Shown: positions 8,846 through 18,499, counted from the first letter of the stretch. The stretch is 64,000 bases of DNA from Planctomyces sp. (GCA_016795105.1 JAEUIH010000041.1:1-64000), one strand, 5' to 3'. The notes: generated by a model from the letters alone, not told the origin. Translations and numbers: made by a program.

Positions 8846-9472
8846 ATGAGCGAACCTGATGACGACCGCAACCTTCTGAACAAAGAAGGCGAATCCGCGC
8901 TGGCCGGACTGTTCCTGAAATATCGTGATCGACTCGAACGGATTGTCTCGTTTCGAATCGATCCCAGAATCCGCGGACGACTCGATGCCTCTGATGTCCT
9001 TCAGGAAGCCTACCTGGACATTGCGTCTCGACTTCCGGTATTCATCGAGTCCACCGAAGTCAGCTTCTTTGTCTGGATTCGACAGCGAACGCTGCAGACG
9101 CTGATCGACATTCATCGTCGACACTTTCGACACAAAAGAGATGCTGGACGAGATATCCGATTTGCGTCTTCGCAGCCGACCGACGGAACCAGCCTGTCCA
9201 TTGCCAGCTTTCTTGTCGATCAGGCAACTTCACCCAGTCAGGCGATGCTTCGCGAAGAAGAAATGAAATGGCTGCAGGAAGCACTCAACGGGATGAATGA
9301 AGTCGACCGGGAAGTTCTGGCTCTCCGCCACTTCGAACAACTCGGCAATTCCCAGGTCGCCGAAATCCTCGGAATCACGCCAACCGCTGCCAGTAATCGA
9401 TACCTTCGAGCAGCAGCCAGACTTGGTGAGATAATGGCCCGTCTGAATAACCCCGATCACAGGAATGCCTGA
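8846..9472 (+). CDS. ECF-type RNA polymerase sigma factor
   Basis: A 208-residue sigma-70 family factor with only regions 2 and 4, as in extracytoplasmic-function sigma factors. Region 2 is seen in FLKYRDRLERIVSFRID, SDVLQEAYLDI and FVWIRQRTLQTLIDIHRR. Region 4 is seen in VLALRHFEQLGNSQVAEILG, followed by the recognition helix TPTAASNRYLRAAARL. There is no anti-sigma gene next to it. Instead a membrane Ser/Thr kinase starts 13 bases downstream, the arrangement found in planctomycete sigma-kinase pairs, so control by phosphorylation is a reasonable inference. Target promoters are not evident. Confidence 0.92.
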   Translation: MSEPDDDRNLLNKEGESALAGLFLKYRDRLERIVSFRIDPRIRGRLDASDVLQEAYLDIASRLPVFIESTEVSFFVWIRQRTLQTLIDIHRRHFRHKRDAGRDIRFASSQPTDGTSLSIASFLVDQATSPSQAMLREEEMKWLQEALNGMNEVDREVLALRHFEQLGNSQVAEILGITPTAASNRYLRAAARLGEIMARLNNPDHRNA

Positions 9473-9485
9473 CAGGACAGACTTC

Positions 9486-12400
9486 ATGACATCCGATGAT
9501 CGACACCCTGTGGACCAGCTTGCAGAAGAATTCGCTGGTCGAATTCGTGCCGGAGAAAATCCGGACCTTGAAGACTATTGTCGTTCGCACCCGGAATTTG
9601 CAGAACTCATCCGTGCCGTATTTCCTCCAATCGCGCTCGTTGAACGTGCCAGTGTCAAAGAGGATGAATCACGAAAATCACCAGGGACCTCGACCAGTCC
9701 TGCTCCGTCCCGGCGCCCCAATACGCCTCGCATTCTCGGTGATTTTGAAATCGTTCGCGAAATTGGACGAGGCGGAATGGGGGTTGTCTATAAAGCGATT
9801 CAGAGATCTCTCAATCGCGAAGTTGCCCTTAAAGTGATCGGTGCGTCGGTCGCAGGTTCTGAACGCCAGCTCCGCCGCTTCCGACGCGAGGCTGAATCGG
9901 CAGCAAGTCTCCATCACAGCAATATCGTCCCAGTGTACGGAATCGGAGAAGATCACGGTCTGCAGTACTACGCAATGCAACTTATCGAAGGTGTGACTCT
10001 TGCCGAAATTGTGAGACATCTTCAACTGGAGACAACCACTCGTCAGGTGCCCCAAGACGAACGACTGAAATCCGGCGCCTTCTGCACACACGATGCAGTC
10101 TCCCAGTTGTTCGGAAGTACTTTGTCCAGACCTCCCCAGAATAGCGATTCCACGACCACTGAATCTTCCGTCACTGAATCGTCCGTCGTTGCATCAGTAG
10201 TCACGCCAGCCAGGGATCAGGCGGCCACGCAACTCAATGCCTCAAAACCACGCGTCTCCCGCAGTCAGGAAGCGACTCTGCGACTCGCGTCGTTGAGTAA
10301 ACCAGGTCTTTCTGACGACGATGAACCGGATGAGCCTGGCTCACATGAGCCGACCAATATCAAACTTAGCCCAATCTACTTCCGCAACGTGGCTCGCCTG
10401 ACCGCCAATGTGGCGAATGCTCTTGAATACGCGCATCGACAGGGCATCCTGCATCGCGACGTTAAACCCGCAAATCTGATCCTCGATGGCAACGGAACAA
10501 TCTGGGTCGCCGACTTTGGCCTCGCACGCAAAGCAGAGATGGAAGGCGTCACTCAGACTGGGGAAATCGTCGGCACGCTTCGATATATGGCGCCCGAACA
10601 ACTGGAAGGCAAAGCCGATCGTCGCACTGATGTCTATGCACTCGGCATTACACTGTATGAACTTCTCGCACTCCATCCGGCTGTTGACTCTCCCCGACTG
10701 CTCAGTGGAAAGTTTCAGCACGCCTCCATCCCGAGTCCCAAAACACGACGCTCGGAAATACCATCCGATCTCGCGACGATTGTCATGAAGGCCTGCTCAG
10801 CGGATCCAGGCCATCGCTACACCACTGCACGGGAACTGGAGGATGATCTCAAACGCTTTCTGGATGATCGGCCGATTCACGCGCGCCATGTCACTCTGAT
10901 TGAACGATGCTGGAGATGGTCTCGTCGAAATCCTCTGATCGCCTCACTCGCTTCACTCGCGATCGGACTCCTGCTGCTCATTGCCATCATCCTCGGCGTC
11001 GGCAACTACAGAATGCAGAAGGTCCTGAATGATCGGCTTCAGGCATTGAACGATCGTGATGCACAGTTTCGGCGAGCAGAACAGAATCTCACAGAGAAAA
11101 CTGCCGCGCTGGAAGCAGCGACGCGAGAACAAAACCGGGCAGAAATGAATCTCGATCTGGCAATCAACGCCTTTGAAGAAGTCTTCAACAATATTGCCGC
11201 ACGAGGTCGATCGGAGAGTCTTCTCGACGAACTCAGCGAAGATGACTACGTTCCCGGAGCGGATGCGATTCTTACCTCTGCCGACGTCACTCTGCTGGAA
11301 ACCCTCCTGCAGTTCTTCGATCGGCTCGCTCAGCAGAATAGTAAAGACCTTGGAATCGAATCCGCAGTTGCTCAGCGGCGCGTTGGTGATATCCAGCAGC
11401 AACTCGGTCGACTGGCAGACGCTGAAGCAACCTACCGCGAAGCCGAAGCTCGACTGCAGTCGGCATCACTGAAGTCACCGGACTCCGCAGAACTCATACT
11501 GGCTCTGGCGACTGTGCACCAACAACTGATGAAGACAGCTGCAAAACGTGGTGACTACAATGCGACTATGAGAGCCTATCAACAGGTGAGAACGACTCTG
11601 CAGAGTTCTGCGTCTGTACAACAATCTGATGATGCTCAGTTTCTGCTGGCTACAACGATCAATCAGGCCGTTTCACTGAGCCTGAGGATCGCTGTTGAAC
11701 CACGCTTCCGCCCGCGAAATCCAATCCTGAACCGAATCCTTCCAAATCTCCCGGAAGAAGGTCCACCTCCTCCTCCGGGAATGGTACAGCGGATTCGAAG
11801 AGAGCTTGAAGCATCCAAAGAAGCAGCCGAGATTCTGAAAGCACTTTCTAAAAAGGCGCCGTCAAACGCGGCGTACCGAGTTGCCCTCGCAGAAGCTTTT
11901 CGAAACGAATCCCGGATTTCGCAGATACAGCGCGACTGGAGAACCGCCGACGAAAGCCTGAATCAGGCAATTCAGCTTCTTGAAGGTCTGATCAGCGAAT
12001 TTCCCGGCTCTCACCGCTTTCAGTATGAACTGGCAGATACACTCAGCAATGTGGTTTCATTTCGTCCGAACGACATGAAACAGCTCATGCGAAGTCAGCA
12101 GCTCTGCCGGGATCTCGTGAAGAATCATCCGGGCATTCCCGAATATCAAAGTCTGCTGGCAACGACACTTTGCCGCATCGCAGGTGTCCACTTCGCTCAG
12201 GGTCGCGCTGAACGCGCAGAAGCTGCCCTGAAAGAAGCAGTCGCCATCCAGGAATCTCTGATCAATCAGTACCCAGACGTCGTTGCCTACCAGTTCTCAC
12301 TCGCCCGCAGCCTGCAACAACTCGCGCAGGTTTACGTCAGTGATAATCGCATCGAACTGGCAAGACAAACGTACGACCAGGCGCTGAGCCGACTGGAGAT

Positions 12401-12491
12401 TCTTTCCGCAGACAATCGATTTCCAAACCTCCTCCAGCCGCTCCTCAGTCGCCTGAGAGAGAACCGGAAGAAGCTTGATAATCCTCGCTGA
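9486..12491 (+). CDS. Membrane Ser/Thr protein kinase with C-terminal TPR-like region
   Basis: A 1001-residue Hanks-type kinase. The frame can begin at 9465, inside the sigma gene, but the ATG at 9486 has AGGA eight bases upstream and is preferred. A short N-terminal region is followed by the kinase domain from about residue 80: glycine loop EIGRGGMGVVYKA, ATP lysine in VALKVIG, catalytic loop HRDVKPANLIL, metal motif DFGLA, and GTLRYMAPEQ. An unusual Ser/Thr-rich insert of about 110 residues separates the hinge from the catalytic loop. One transmembrane segment follows (LIASLASLAIGLLLLIAIIL), then a coiled coil and helical repeats that look like TPRs to the end. It is co-transcribed with the ECF sigma factor just upstream and probably controls it. 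Confidence 0.92.
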   Translation: MTSDDRHPVDQLAEEFAGRIRAGENPDLEDYCRSHPEFAELIRAVFPPIALVERASVKEDESRKSPGTSTSPAPSRRPNTPRILGDFEIVREIGRGGMGVVYKAIQRSLNREVALKVIGASVAGSERQLRRFRREAESAASLHHSNIVPVYGIGEDHGLQYYAMQLIEGVTLAEIVRHLQLETTTRQVPQDERLKSGAFCTHDAVSQLFGSTLSRPPQNSDSTTTESSVTESSVVASVVTPARDQAATQLNASKPRVSRSQEATLRLASLSKPGLSDDDEPDEPGSHEPTNIKLSPIYFRNVARLTANVANALEYAHRQGILHRDVKPANLILDGNGTIWVADFGLARKAEMEGVTQTGEIVGTLRYMAPEQLEGKADRRTDVYALGITLYELLALHPAVDSPRLLSGKFQHASIPSPKTRRSEIPSDLATIVMKACSADPGHRYTTARELEDDLKRFLDDRPIHARHVTLIERCWRWSRRNPLIASLASLAIGLLLLIAIILGVGNYRMQKVLNDRLQALNDRDAQFRRAEQNLTEKTAALEAATREQNRAEMNLDLAINAFEEVFNNIAARGRSESLLDELSEDDYVPGADAILTSADVTLLETLLQFFDRLAQQNSKDLGIESAVAQRRVGDIQQQLGRLADAEATYREAEARLQSASLKSPDSAELILALATVHQQLMKTAAKRGDYNATMRAYQQVRTTLQSSASVQQSDDAQFLLATTINQAVSLSLRIAVEPRFRPRNPILNRILPNLPEEGPPPPPGMVQRIRRELEASKEAAEILKALSKKAPSNAAYRVALAEAFRNESRISQIQRDWRTADESLNQAIQLLEGLISEFPGSHRFQYELADTLSNVVSFRPNDMKQLMRSQQLCRDLVKNHPGIPEYQSLLATTLCRIAGVHFAQGRAERAEAALKEAVAIQESLINQYPDVVAYQFSLARSLQQLAQVYVSDNRIELARQTYDQALSRLEILSADNRFPNLLQPLLSRLRENRKKLDNPR

Positions 12492-12519
12492 TCGTGAACC
12501 TCAACCAGCCTGCTCGCCT

Positions 12520-13797
12520 TCAAGCCGTGATCACGTCCTTACCAACCCAGGGTCGCAGAACTTCAGGAACAACTACACTGCCATCGGCCTGCTGATAGTT
12601 CTCCAGAACTGCGATGATCGCTCGAGCACAGGAAATCGCAGTACCGTTCAGGGTATGAACGAACTGAGTCCCCTTCCGGTCGGGACTGCGATATCGAATC
12701 CCAAGCCGTCGGGCCTGGTAGTCAGTGCAGTTCGACGCCGATGTGACTTCACCGTACTCGCCCGCTTCACCACGTCCCGGCATCCATGCTTCCAGGTCAT
12801 ACTTTCGATAAGCAGGTCCACCAAGATCACCGCTCGCGGTATCGATCAGCCGGTATGGAATTCCCAGAGCCTGAAAGATCTCTTCTTCAATCCGCACAAT
12901 CTCAGCGTGCAGCGCACCAGATGCTTCGACATCACCGGCCGTGAATCCAAACATCTCCACCTTTGTAAATTGGTGGACTCGGTAGATCCCCCGAGTCGCC
13001 CGCCCATGGGCACCGGCTTCTGTTCGAAAACAGTGTGACAGTCCACAAAACTTCATTGGCAGGCCTGCCAAATCGAGGGTCTGATCCTTGAGTGCACCGC
13101 CGAGCGTAATTTCAGCGGTGGCAACCAGACTCAGATCTGTGTTGGCGATTGAATAAATCTGAGTCTCGTCACCTCGAGGATTAAATCCAATTCCTTCGAG
13201 CACACTATCTCTGGCCAGGTCGGGAGTTGTGTAGAGGGTAAAGCCCTCAGAACGCAGCTTGGTCAGCGCAAACTGAACCAACGCCATTTCAAGCATCACG
13301 GCGTCGTTCTTCAGGTAATAGAAGCCATGCCCGGCAACGCGTGCACCGGCTTCGAAGTCGATCAGGTCGAGCTTCGCGGCGATATCCACATGGTCCAGAG
13401 CCTTAAAGTCAAACTTAGGCTTGGTTCCCCACGTCCGAATCTCCTTCGCATCGTTTTCGCCACCGATGGGTGCATCCGGGTGAGTCATGTTCGGAATTCG
13501 AATGACTTCGACTCGCAGATGCTCCTCGATCACCTTCTGCCGTTCTTCCGTTGCTGAAATCTGAGCACGCAGCTGCTTGCCCTGTTCTACGAGGGCACTG
13601 CGTTCATCGGCGGAGGCGTGCGGAATTTTTCCCGACACATCTTTCTGTCTGCGGCGAAGTTCATCACCCGAACTGATCAGTGAATTGCGTTCATCACGCA
13701 ATCGCACCACCGCAGCAACGTCGACCTGAACGCCTCGATTCCGACAGTTCTGCTCAACCTCATCGCGGTGTTCGCAGATAAACTGCAGATCCAGCAT
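12520..13797 (-). CDS. serS: Seryl-tRNA synthetase
   Basis: Charges tRNA-Ser (and tRNA-Sec if present) with serine in the cytosol. The 425-residue protein starts at the ATG at 13797, which gives the usual MLDLQFICEH start and has GAGGAG upstream; the earlier in-frame TTG is unlikely. The N-terminal coiled-coil arm spans about residues 30-100 (SSGDELRRRQKDVSGKI and onwards). Class II motif 2 is CFRTEAGAHGRATRGIYRVH with QFTKVEMF after it. Motif 3 is NGTAISCARAIIAVLENYQ. It is transcribed 12 bases downstream of the M20 peptidase gene and runs towards the kinase gene at 9486-12491. Confidence 0.96.
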   Translation of the reverse strand: MLDLQFICEHRDEVEQNCRNRGVQVDVAAVVRLRDERNSLISSGDELRRRQKDVSGKIPHASADERSALVEQGKQLRAQISATEERQKVIEEHLRVEVIRIPNMTHPDAPIGGENDAKEIRTWGTKPKFDFKALDHVDIAAKLDLIDFEAGARVAGHGFYYLKNDAVMLEMALVQFALTKLRSEGFTLYTTPDLARDSVLEGIGFNPRGDETQIYSIANTDLSLVATAEITLGGALKDQTLDLAGLPMKFCGLSHCFRTEAGAHGRATRGIYRVHQFTKVEMFGFTAGDVEASGALHAEIVRIEEEIFQALGIPYRLIDTASGDLGGPAYRKYDLEAWMPGRGEAGEYGEVTSASNCTDYQARRLGIRYRSPDRKGTQFVHTLNGTAISCARAIIAVLENYQQADGSVVVPEVLRPWVGKDVITA

Positions 13798-13809
13798 GAA
13801 CAATTCTCC

Positions 13810-15186
13810 TCAATTTGCCTTTTGAACGTGTGCCAGTTTTTCCCAGAGACACGCGCTTCCGAGCGTTCCCCGATGGAAGTCGTCCAGATGGATATGTTCG
13901 TCCGGACTATGGAGGTTATCTGTATTTCGCCCCCATCCGAGCAGGAGGGTATCGATTCCCAGAATCTGTTTGAAGGCGAGTACGACAGGAATTGAGCCAC
14001 CCTCACGAATGAAAACCGGTGGTTTCCCAAATGCTTCCTGAATCGCCTGGCTCGCAGCCGTAATCCAGACACTGGTTGGATCAAAGACAAACGCCTCACA
14101 TCCATGGAACCGCTGAAACTCGAATTTCAGGCCGGCCGGGCAAAGACCCTTCAGAAAGGCTTCCAGAGCATCCAGAATTTTGGCCGGTTTCTGCCCAGGA
14201 ACCAGTCGGCAGGTGATCTTTGCCATCGCCCGCGACGGAATAATCGTCTTCGGCCCCTGTCCCGTATAGCCACTCATCATGCCGTTGATATCACAGGTCG
14301 GTCGAGCCCAGCGGCGTTCCAGAGTGCTGTAGCCAGCTTCGCCAGCCGTGGCGCCACTGCCAACTTCCTTCAGAAACTCGGCCTCTGAGAACGGGAGCTG
14401 AGCAAACTGGGCTCGTTCTGCTGCGGTAAGTTCAAGTACATCGTCATAGAAGCCCGGAATTCGGATTCGACCATCCGGCCCAATCAACTGACCGCACATC
14501 TGAGTCAGCGCGTTGGCTGGATTCGTAATACTGCCACCAAAAATCCCGCTGTGCAAGTCCTTTGAGGGTCCGGTCAGCCTTAGTTCTGCTGCCACGATTC
14601 CACGCAATCCGTATGTGATCGCCGGAATCCCGTCCCCATACTGGCTCGTGTCGCTGACAACGGCGACATCTGCTTTGAGCTTCTGTTGATTCGCTTTCAG
14701 GAAGTGATCGAGGTTGTCACTGCCGACTTCCTCTTCGCCCTCGATCAGAAACTTGATGTTCACCGGGAACCGACCACGCAGTGCGAACCATGCCTGCAGG
14801 GCCTTCAGGTGAGTAAACACCTGGCCTTTGTCGTCGGTTGCACCCCGAGCAAACAACTTGCCGTCACGAATCTGCGGTTCGAAGGCCGGTGTTGTCCACA
14901 GATCCAACGGGTCCGGTGGCTGAACATCATAATGACCATAAACCAGAATCGTTGGCAGAGCAGGGTCTTCGATCCGCTCTCCATAAACAATCGGATGCCC
15001 CTTTGTTGGATGCAGCTCTGCCTTAAGGCCAGCTTTCTCCATCGCTGCCCGCACCCATTCCGCACAGCGTTTTACTTCGCCAGCGAATGCACTGTCGGCA
15101 CTCACACTCGGAATACGAAGGAACTCGCAAAGCTCCTCCAGAGTCTGTGCCTGCTGCTGACGCAGTTGTCCAAGAATGTCCTGCAT
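13810..15186 (-). CDS. M20 family metallo-dipeptidase
   Basis: A 458-residue zinc peptidase of the M20 family, closest to the dipeptidase/carnosinase-like group. The first metal ligands are in LVYGHYDVQPP, with the neighbouring GATDDKGQ aspartate bridging the two zincs. The catalytic glutamate and next ligand are in IEGEEEVGS. A dimerisation (lid) domain lies between, marked by HSGIFGGSITNPANAL, and a terminal histidine lies in LHSPDEHIHL near the C-terminus. It should cleave dipeptides or short peptides in the cytosol because no signal peptide is seen. Its stop is 12 bases from the serS start, so both are probably on one transcript. Exact substrate is unknown. Confidence 0.92.
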   Translation of the reverse strand: MQDILGQLRQQQAQTLEELCEFLRIPSVSADSAFAGEVKRCAEWVRAAMEKAGLKAELHPTKGHPIVYGERIEDPALPTILVYGHYDVQPPDPLDLWTTPAFEPQIRDGKLFARGATDDKGQVFTHLKALQAWFALRGRFPVNIKFLIEGEEEVGSDNLDHFLKANQQKLKADVAVVSDTSQYGDGIPAITYGLRGIVAAELRLTGPSKDLHSGIFGGSITNPANALTQMCGQLIGPDGRIRIPGFYDDVLELTAAERAQFAQLPFSEAEFLKEVGSGATAGEAGYSTLERRWARPTCDINGMMSGYTGQGPKTIIPSRAMAKITCRLVPGQKPAKILDALEAFLKGLCPAGLKFEFQRFHGCEAFVFDPTSVWITAASQAIQEAFGKPPVFIREGGSIPVVLAFKQILGIDTLLLGWGRNTDNLHSPDEHIHLDDFHRGTLGSACLWEKLAHVQKAN

Positions 15187-15295
15187 GTTCTGCTCGTTTC
15201 AAATTTCCAGAGGTGTTCTGTTCACTTACGCCAAATCATTCGCAAGGCAATCTGTCTACCAGTTGAGACGGAAATCAATGAGTGGATGATCTCAA

Positions 15296-16573
15296 TCACT
15301 GGCTGATGTCGTAGCAGCTAATGATTTCCTGATCGCGAAGGTACAGCTTCCCGTTGGCAACGACAGGATGAGTCCAGATCTTGCCTCGGTTGGAGCGTTT
15401 CGTGGTCTGAGGCTCCATCTTGAAACGACTGATTTCTTTCCAACCCTCGCTGGATGCCTCGGCCAGGATGCAGTTGCCGGTTTGTTCTTCGAGGCAAATC
15501 AGTTTTCCATCGGCAAACGTCAGACAGCCTTTGGAATCATTCTTGCCTTCATTGCTCCAGACCTTTTCGCCACTCTCCAGCTTCTGGCAAATCCATCCAT
15601 CTGCGTCGCTGTGACCGTAAAGATAATCACCAAGCAGGATGACACCGCCATGGTGGTTCTTCATGATCTTGTTTTCGTAGAGCTTTTGAACTTCGTTGTT
15701 GGGACTGATATTCAGGAGCATACAACCAGCTCCATAACCCGACGTCACATACACCTGTCCGTCTTTGTAGATCGGGGTTGGAATCACTGCGACAGAGCCA
15801 GTCCAGTCCGCCTGCCACTGCAGCTTTCCGTCGGCATCCACCCCGAAGACTTTCTTCTCGGTTAGCTGGATGTATTGCTTCTTTCCAAAGTGATCTACAA
15901 CGATGACAGAGGAATAGTGAGCATCCACCGTTACCTCACTCGATTGCCATCGTTTTTCTCCGGTCTTCAGGTCAAAACAAACCAGAGTTCCCTGAGCACC
16001 ACCGGGAGTACAGATGACCGCGTCACCGTCGATCAAGACCGATTCTGAAAATCCCCATTTGGGTACAGAGCCACCGAGTTCCGTGAAACTTGCTTTCCAT
16101 TTGACAGATCCATCGGCTGCCGAAACACAAACAACGTCGCCCTGACCACCAATTCCGACGACATGCCCGTCTGCATAGGTTGGTGTAGAACGAGGACCAT
16201 TTCCCCAGCCATTTTCAAGCAGGCTGCCAACCGGGGTCGACCAGATCTTCGTTCCATCTGCTGCCTTCAGAGCCAGCAATGACTCACCAGCCTCATCAGC
16301 TCCCATTGTATAGATCACGTCGCCAACAACTGCGAGTCCCGAATAACCGAGTCCGGCGTCAGACGATGTCCAGAGCTTTTTCGGCCCTTCCGACGGCCAG
16401 CTGGGGAGCAATCCGGTCTCTGTTGACACATCGTCTCGATTCGGTCCTCGCCACCCCGGCCAGTCACCGGCCGTCACTGACAATGTCAAAGCGTCTACAG
16501 AAACACACAGGCCAGAAATGATCAACCCAAAAATACCGAGTCGTCGAGCAGCAGCCATCGTCAATCGCAGCAT
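15296..16573 (-). CDS. Exported PQQ-like beta-propeller protein
   Basis: A 425-residue protein with an N-terminal signal (RLGIFGLIISGLCVSVDAL) and the planctomycete signature GDWPGWRGPNRDDVS, followed by repeated propeller blades with the pattern A-x-D-G-x-x-x-W (ALKAADGTKIWSTPVG, CVSAADGSVKWKASF, CFDLKTGEKRWQ). These blades resemble PQQ-dependent dehydrogenases, but the PQQ-binding and catalytic residues are not evident and many such planctomycete proteins are likely structural or binding proteins. It is probably periplasmic. A paralogue lies at 61,846-63,132. Upstream is the 69-bp tandem repeat array. Confidence 0.88.
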   Translation of the reverse strand: MLRLTMAAARRLGIFGLIISGLCVSVDALTLSVTAGDWPGWRGPNRDDVSTETGLLPSWPSEGPKKLWTSSDAGLGYSGLAVVGDVIYTMGADEAGESLLALKAADGTKIWSTPVGSLLENGWGNGPRSTPTYADGHVVGIGGQGDVVCVSAADGSVKWKASFTELGGSVPKWGFSESVLIDGDAVICTPGGAQGTLVCFDLKTGEKRWQSSEVTVDAHYSSVIVVDHFGKKQYIQLTEKKVFGVDADGKLQWQADWTGSVAVIPTPIYKDGQVYVTSGYGAGCMLLNISPNNEVQKLYENKIMKNHHGGVILLGDYLYGHSDADGWICQKLESGEKVWSNEGKNDSKGCLTFADGKLICLEEQTGNCILAEASSEGWKEISRFKMEPQTTKRSNRGKIWTHPVVANGKLYLRDQEIISCYDISQ

Positions 16574-16669
16574 GGTTCACCTTCAATCAATCACAATCAT
16601 TCGTCAAGCGTTCGTCAGGACTCGCCTACCGCTCATCGTAGCAAATTCCTCAACACTATAAAAACATAA

Positions 16670-17061
16670 GTAGGATGGGCATTCCTGCCCGTCTCGCACT
16701 GGTTCGAGTACTGCCAAATGTAGGATGGGCATTCCTGCCCGTCTCGCACTGGTTCGAGCACTGCAGCGGCGCAGGGAGCGGCTCGGGGAAGAATCCCCAA
16801 GCTACGACTTGTCACGCACTGGTTCGAGTACCGTCGCGGCGCAGGGACGGCTCGGCGAAGTATCCCCAAGCTACGACTTGTCCCGCACTGATTCGAGTAC
16901 CGTCGCGGCGCAGCGACGGCTCAGGGAAGAATCCCCAAGCTACGACTTGTCTCGCACTGGTTCTAGCACTGCAGCGGCGCAGCGACGGCTCGGGGAAGAA
17001 TCCCCAAGCTACGACTTGTCTCGCACTGGTTCTAGCACTGCAGCGCAGGGATCCCCAAGCA
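16670..17061. repeat. 69-bp tandem repeat array, GTAGGATGGGCATTCC family (copy 2)
   Basis: The array begins with two copies of GTAGGATGGGCATTCCTGCC (16670 and 16720). A unit of 69 bases then repeats; its internal start CGCACTGGTT recurs at 16745, 16815, 16884, 16953 and 17022, so four steps of 70, 69, 69 and 69 bases are seen. Each unit carries a hairpin module of the form GGGGAAGAATCCCC. This corresponds to GGGCAGGAATGCCC of the first island at 3279-3636, with matching changes in both stem arms. The array ends 9 bases from the stop codon of the 59-residue gene at 17,070-17,249. It lies upstream of the PQQ-like gene. Confidence 0.9.
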
Positions 17062-17069
17062 ATCCCATC

Positions 17070-17249
17070 TCAGCTGGAGAACATCCACAATACGCTGTAC
17101 AGCAGCACAAGTCCGCCGAGCGTTTTCACGAACATGACGAATGCCGACTTGAGGATCCGTTCAGGCAGTTCAAATCGGCTGGCGGTATAAGCGAGGCAGA
17201 TGAACGCGGTCAGTGGAATCGCGTAGAAAATGGCCGAAATCCCCATCAT
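17070..17249 (-). CDS. Small two-helix membrane protein (59 residues), overlapping start
   Basis: This short gene is easy to miss. The frame starts ATGATGGGG at 17249 and ends TGA at 17070-17072, giving 59 residues. It has two hydrophobic stretches, ISAIFYAIPLTAFICLAYTA and MFVKTLGGLVLLYSVLWMF, linked by a polar turn with the sequence SRFELPERILKSA. The start codon overlaps the stop codon of the upstream membrane-protein gene by four bases (ATGA), the classic sign of translational coupling. The product is probably a membrane partner of that protein. No family is recognised. Amino-acid composition and the tight overlap argue for a real gene rather than a chance frame. Confidence 0.7.
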   Translation of the reverse strand: MMGISAIFYAIPLTAFICLAYTASRFELPERILKSAFVMFVKTLGGLVLLYSVLWMFSS

Positions 17250-18211
17250 ACAGCACCTCCGGGAACGGGTTCCGGCTGTTTCGGATCCTTAACCTTGCCG
17301 GGCTCATCCTCATCGTCATCGTCTTCAGGCTTTTCATCCCCATAAGCGTATGCCGGACCTTCAAACGCATCCCAGATGGCCAGTAGATTCAGGAGTCCAG
17401 CAATCCATGTAAAGACACTTGCCAGGTCAAACGAACTTCCGAGCGTTCCATGAAGACGATCGAGTTCCAGATTATCGCGAGGCGCCTGGAACCAGTTGAT
17501 GAACGACCGAGCCACAGTCCCTTCAACGGCCCCCACCGGGTTCCGAGTATTTTCGGGATCCATAAAGGAGCAGACAATTTCACGTCGAGGCGAACCGAAG
17601 ACCTGTCGCCCCAGACGAATCTCGCCACCGAGATCAATCTTCGCATCGGTACCGTCATCGTATGTGCCTTCCAGAGTTCCGGTCACCAGGCTACTGCCGC
17701 CTTCTTTGACAGGCTTGAGCTGAATGGTTCCGGTGACAGCTCGAGTAATGCTTCCGGGGCGAGTTCCCCGGACCCGAATGACACCCTGAAAATCACTTTC
17801 GAGAGGCCCATCGAGACGCTCCACGACACCGGGATCCTGGCGGAAACGTTCCTGTTGAAGAATTGATGGAAAGGCAGGACCTCCGATCAATGCCTGAGCC
17901 ACAAAACCAACCGACAGACTCATCGTCGGCCGGCCTTTTTCCATCTGAACGGTGAACCCACGACTGGGATCTGCATGAGCCGTCTGACTGTAGACAGGCT
18001 GCAGGTTTCCAAGCACCATCCCCCAGATGAAGATGGCCAGAATACAGACTGTATAAATGGTCGCCTTGAAACGACGCCCCTGATACCAATGCCCGCCACC
18101 GGGAAAGAGTACGGCAAAGCCGAGTGCCACAAAGGGATTGCGGAAGGGAATCCGAGGATCTTTCATGGGGAGCCGGTTTCCAGGCGGGGACAACACAGAA
18201 AATTGAGCCAT
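17246..18211 (-). CDS. Membrane protein with TM2-like N-terminal segments (DUF6677-like)
   Basis: A protein of about 321 residues from the ATG at 18211; a GTG at 18238 and an ATG at 18166 are alternatives and no ribosome site decides. Near the N-terminus two membrane segments occur in the stretch VALGFAVLFPGGGHWYQGRR, then ATIYTVCILAIFIWGMVLG. The PGGGHWYQG turn resembles the TM2 family. A soluble region of about 200 residues follows, then a third segment (FTWIAGLLNLLAIWDAF) and a very acidic C-terminal tail (GDEKPEDDDDEDEPG). I recall similar planctomycete proteins under DUF6677, but that is from memory. Function is unknown. The 59-residue gene overlaps its stop codon. Confidence 0.75.
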   Translation of the reverse strand: MAQFSVLSPPGNRLPMKDPRIPFRNPFVALGFAVLFPGGGHWYQGRRFKATIYTVCILAIFIWGMVLGNLQPVYSQTAHADPSRGFTVQMEKGRPTMSLSVGFVAQALIGGPAFPSILQQERFRQDPGVVERLDGPLESDFQGVIRVRGTRPGSITRAVTGTIQLKPVKEGGSSLVTGTLEGTYDDGTDAKIDLGGEIRLGRQVFGSPRREIVCSFMDPENTRNPVGAVEGTVARSFINWFQAPRDNLELDRLHGTLGSSFDLASVFTWIAGLLNLLAIWDAFEGPAYAYGDEKPEDDDDEDEPGKVKDPKQPEPVPGGAV

Positions 18212-18425
18212 AGACGACGCAGGACGGTATCGTAACACATGCCGGAATTCGTGTCAGCGTGTGTCTGCATCGCCGGAATTTTCGATTTTTTCCCGAAAAC
18301 TGTCGAAGTCTACGCGTTCAGACCCAAAACTCAGACATCCCGAACCAAAACCGACTGAGTTTTGTCTTCAGGGTTGTTTCAACAAACGAATTTTGTAAAC
18401 TCCCCGCCCACGCAACCCTCCAAAA

Positions 18426-18499
<74 letters not shown>

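Noticed and set aside
16670-17061. CRISPR-like array
   Set aside because: The 69-bp unit is repeated along its whole length with no unique spacers, and no cas genes are present.
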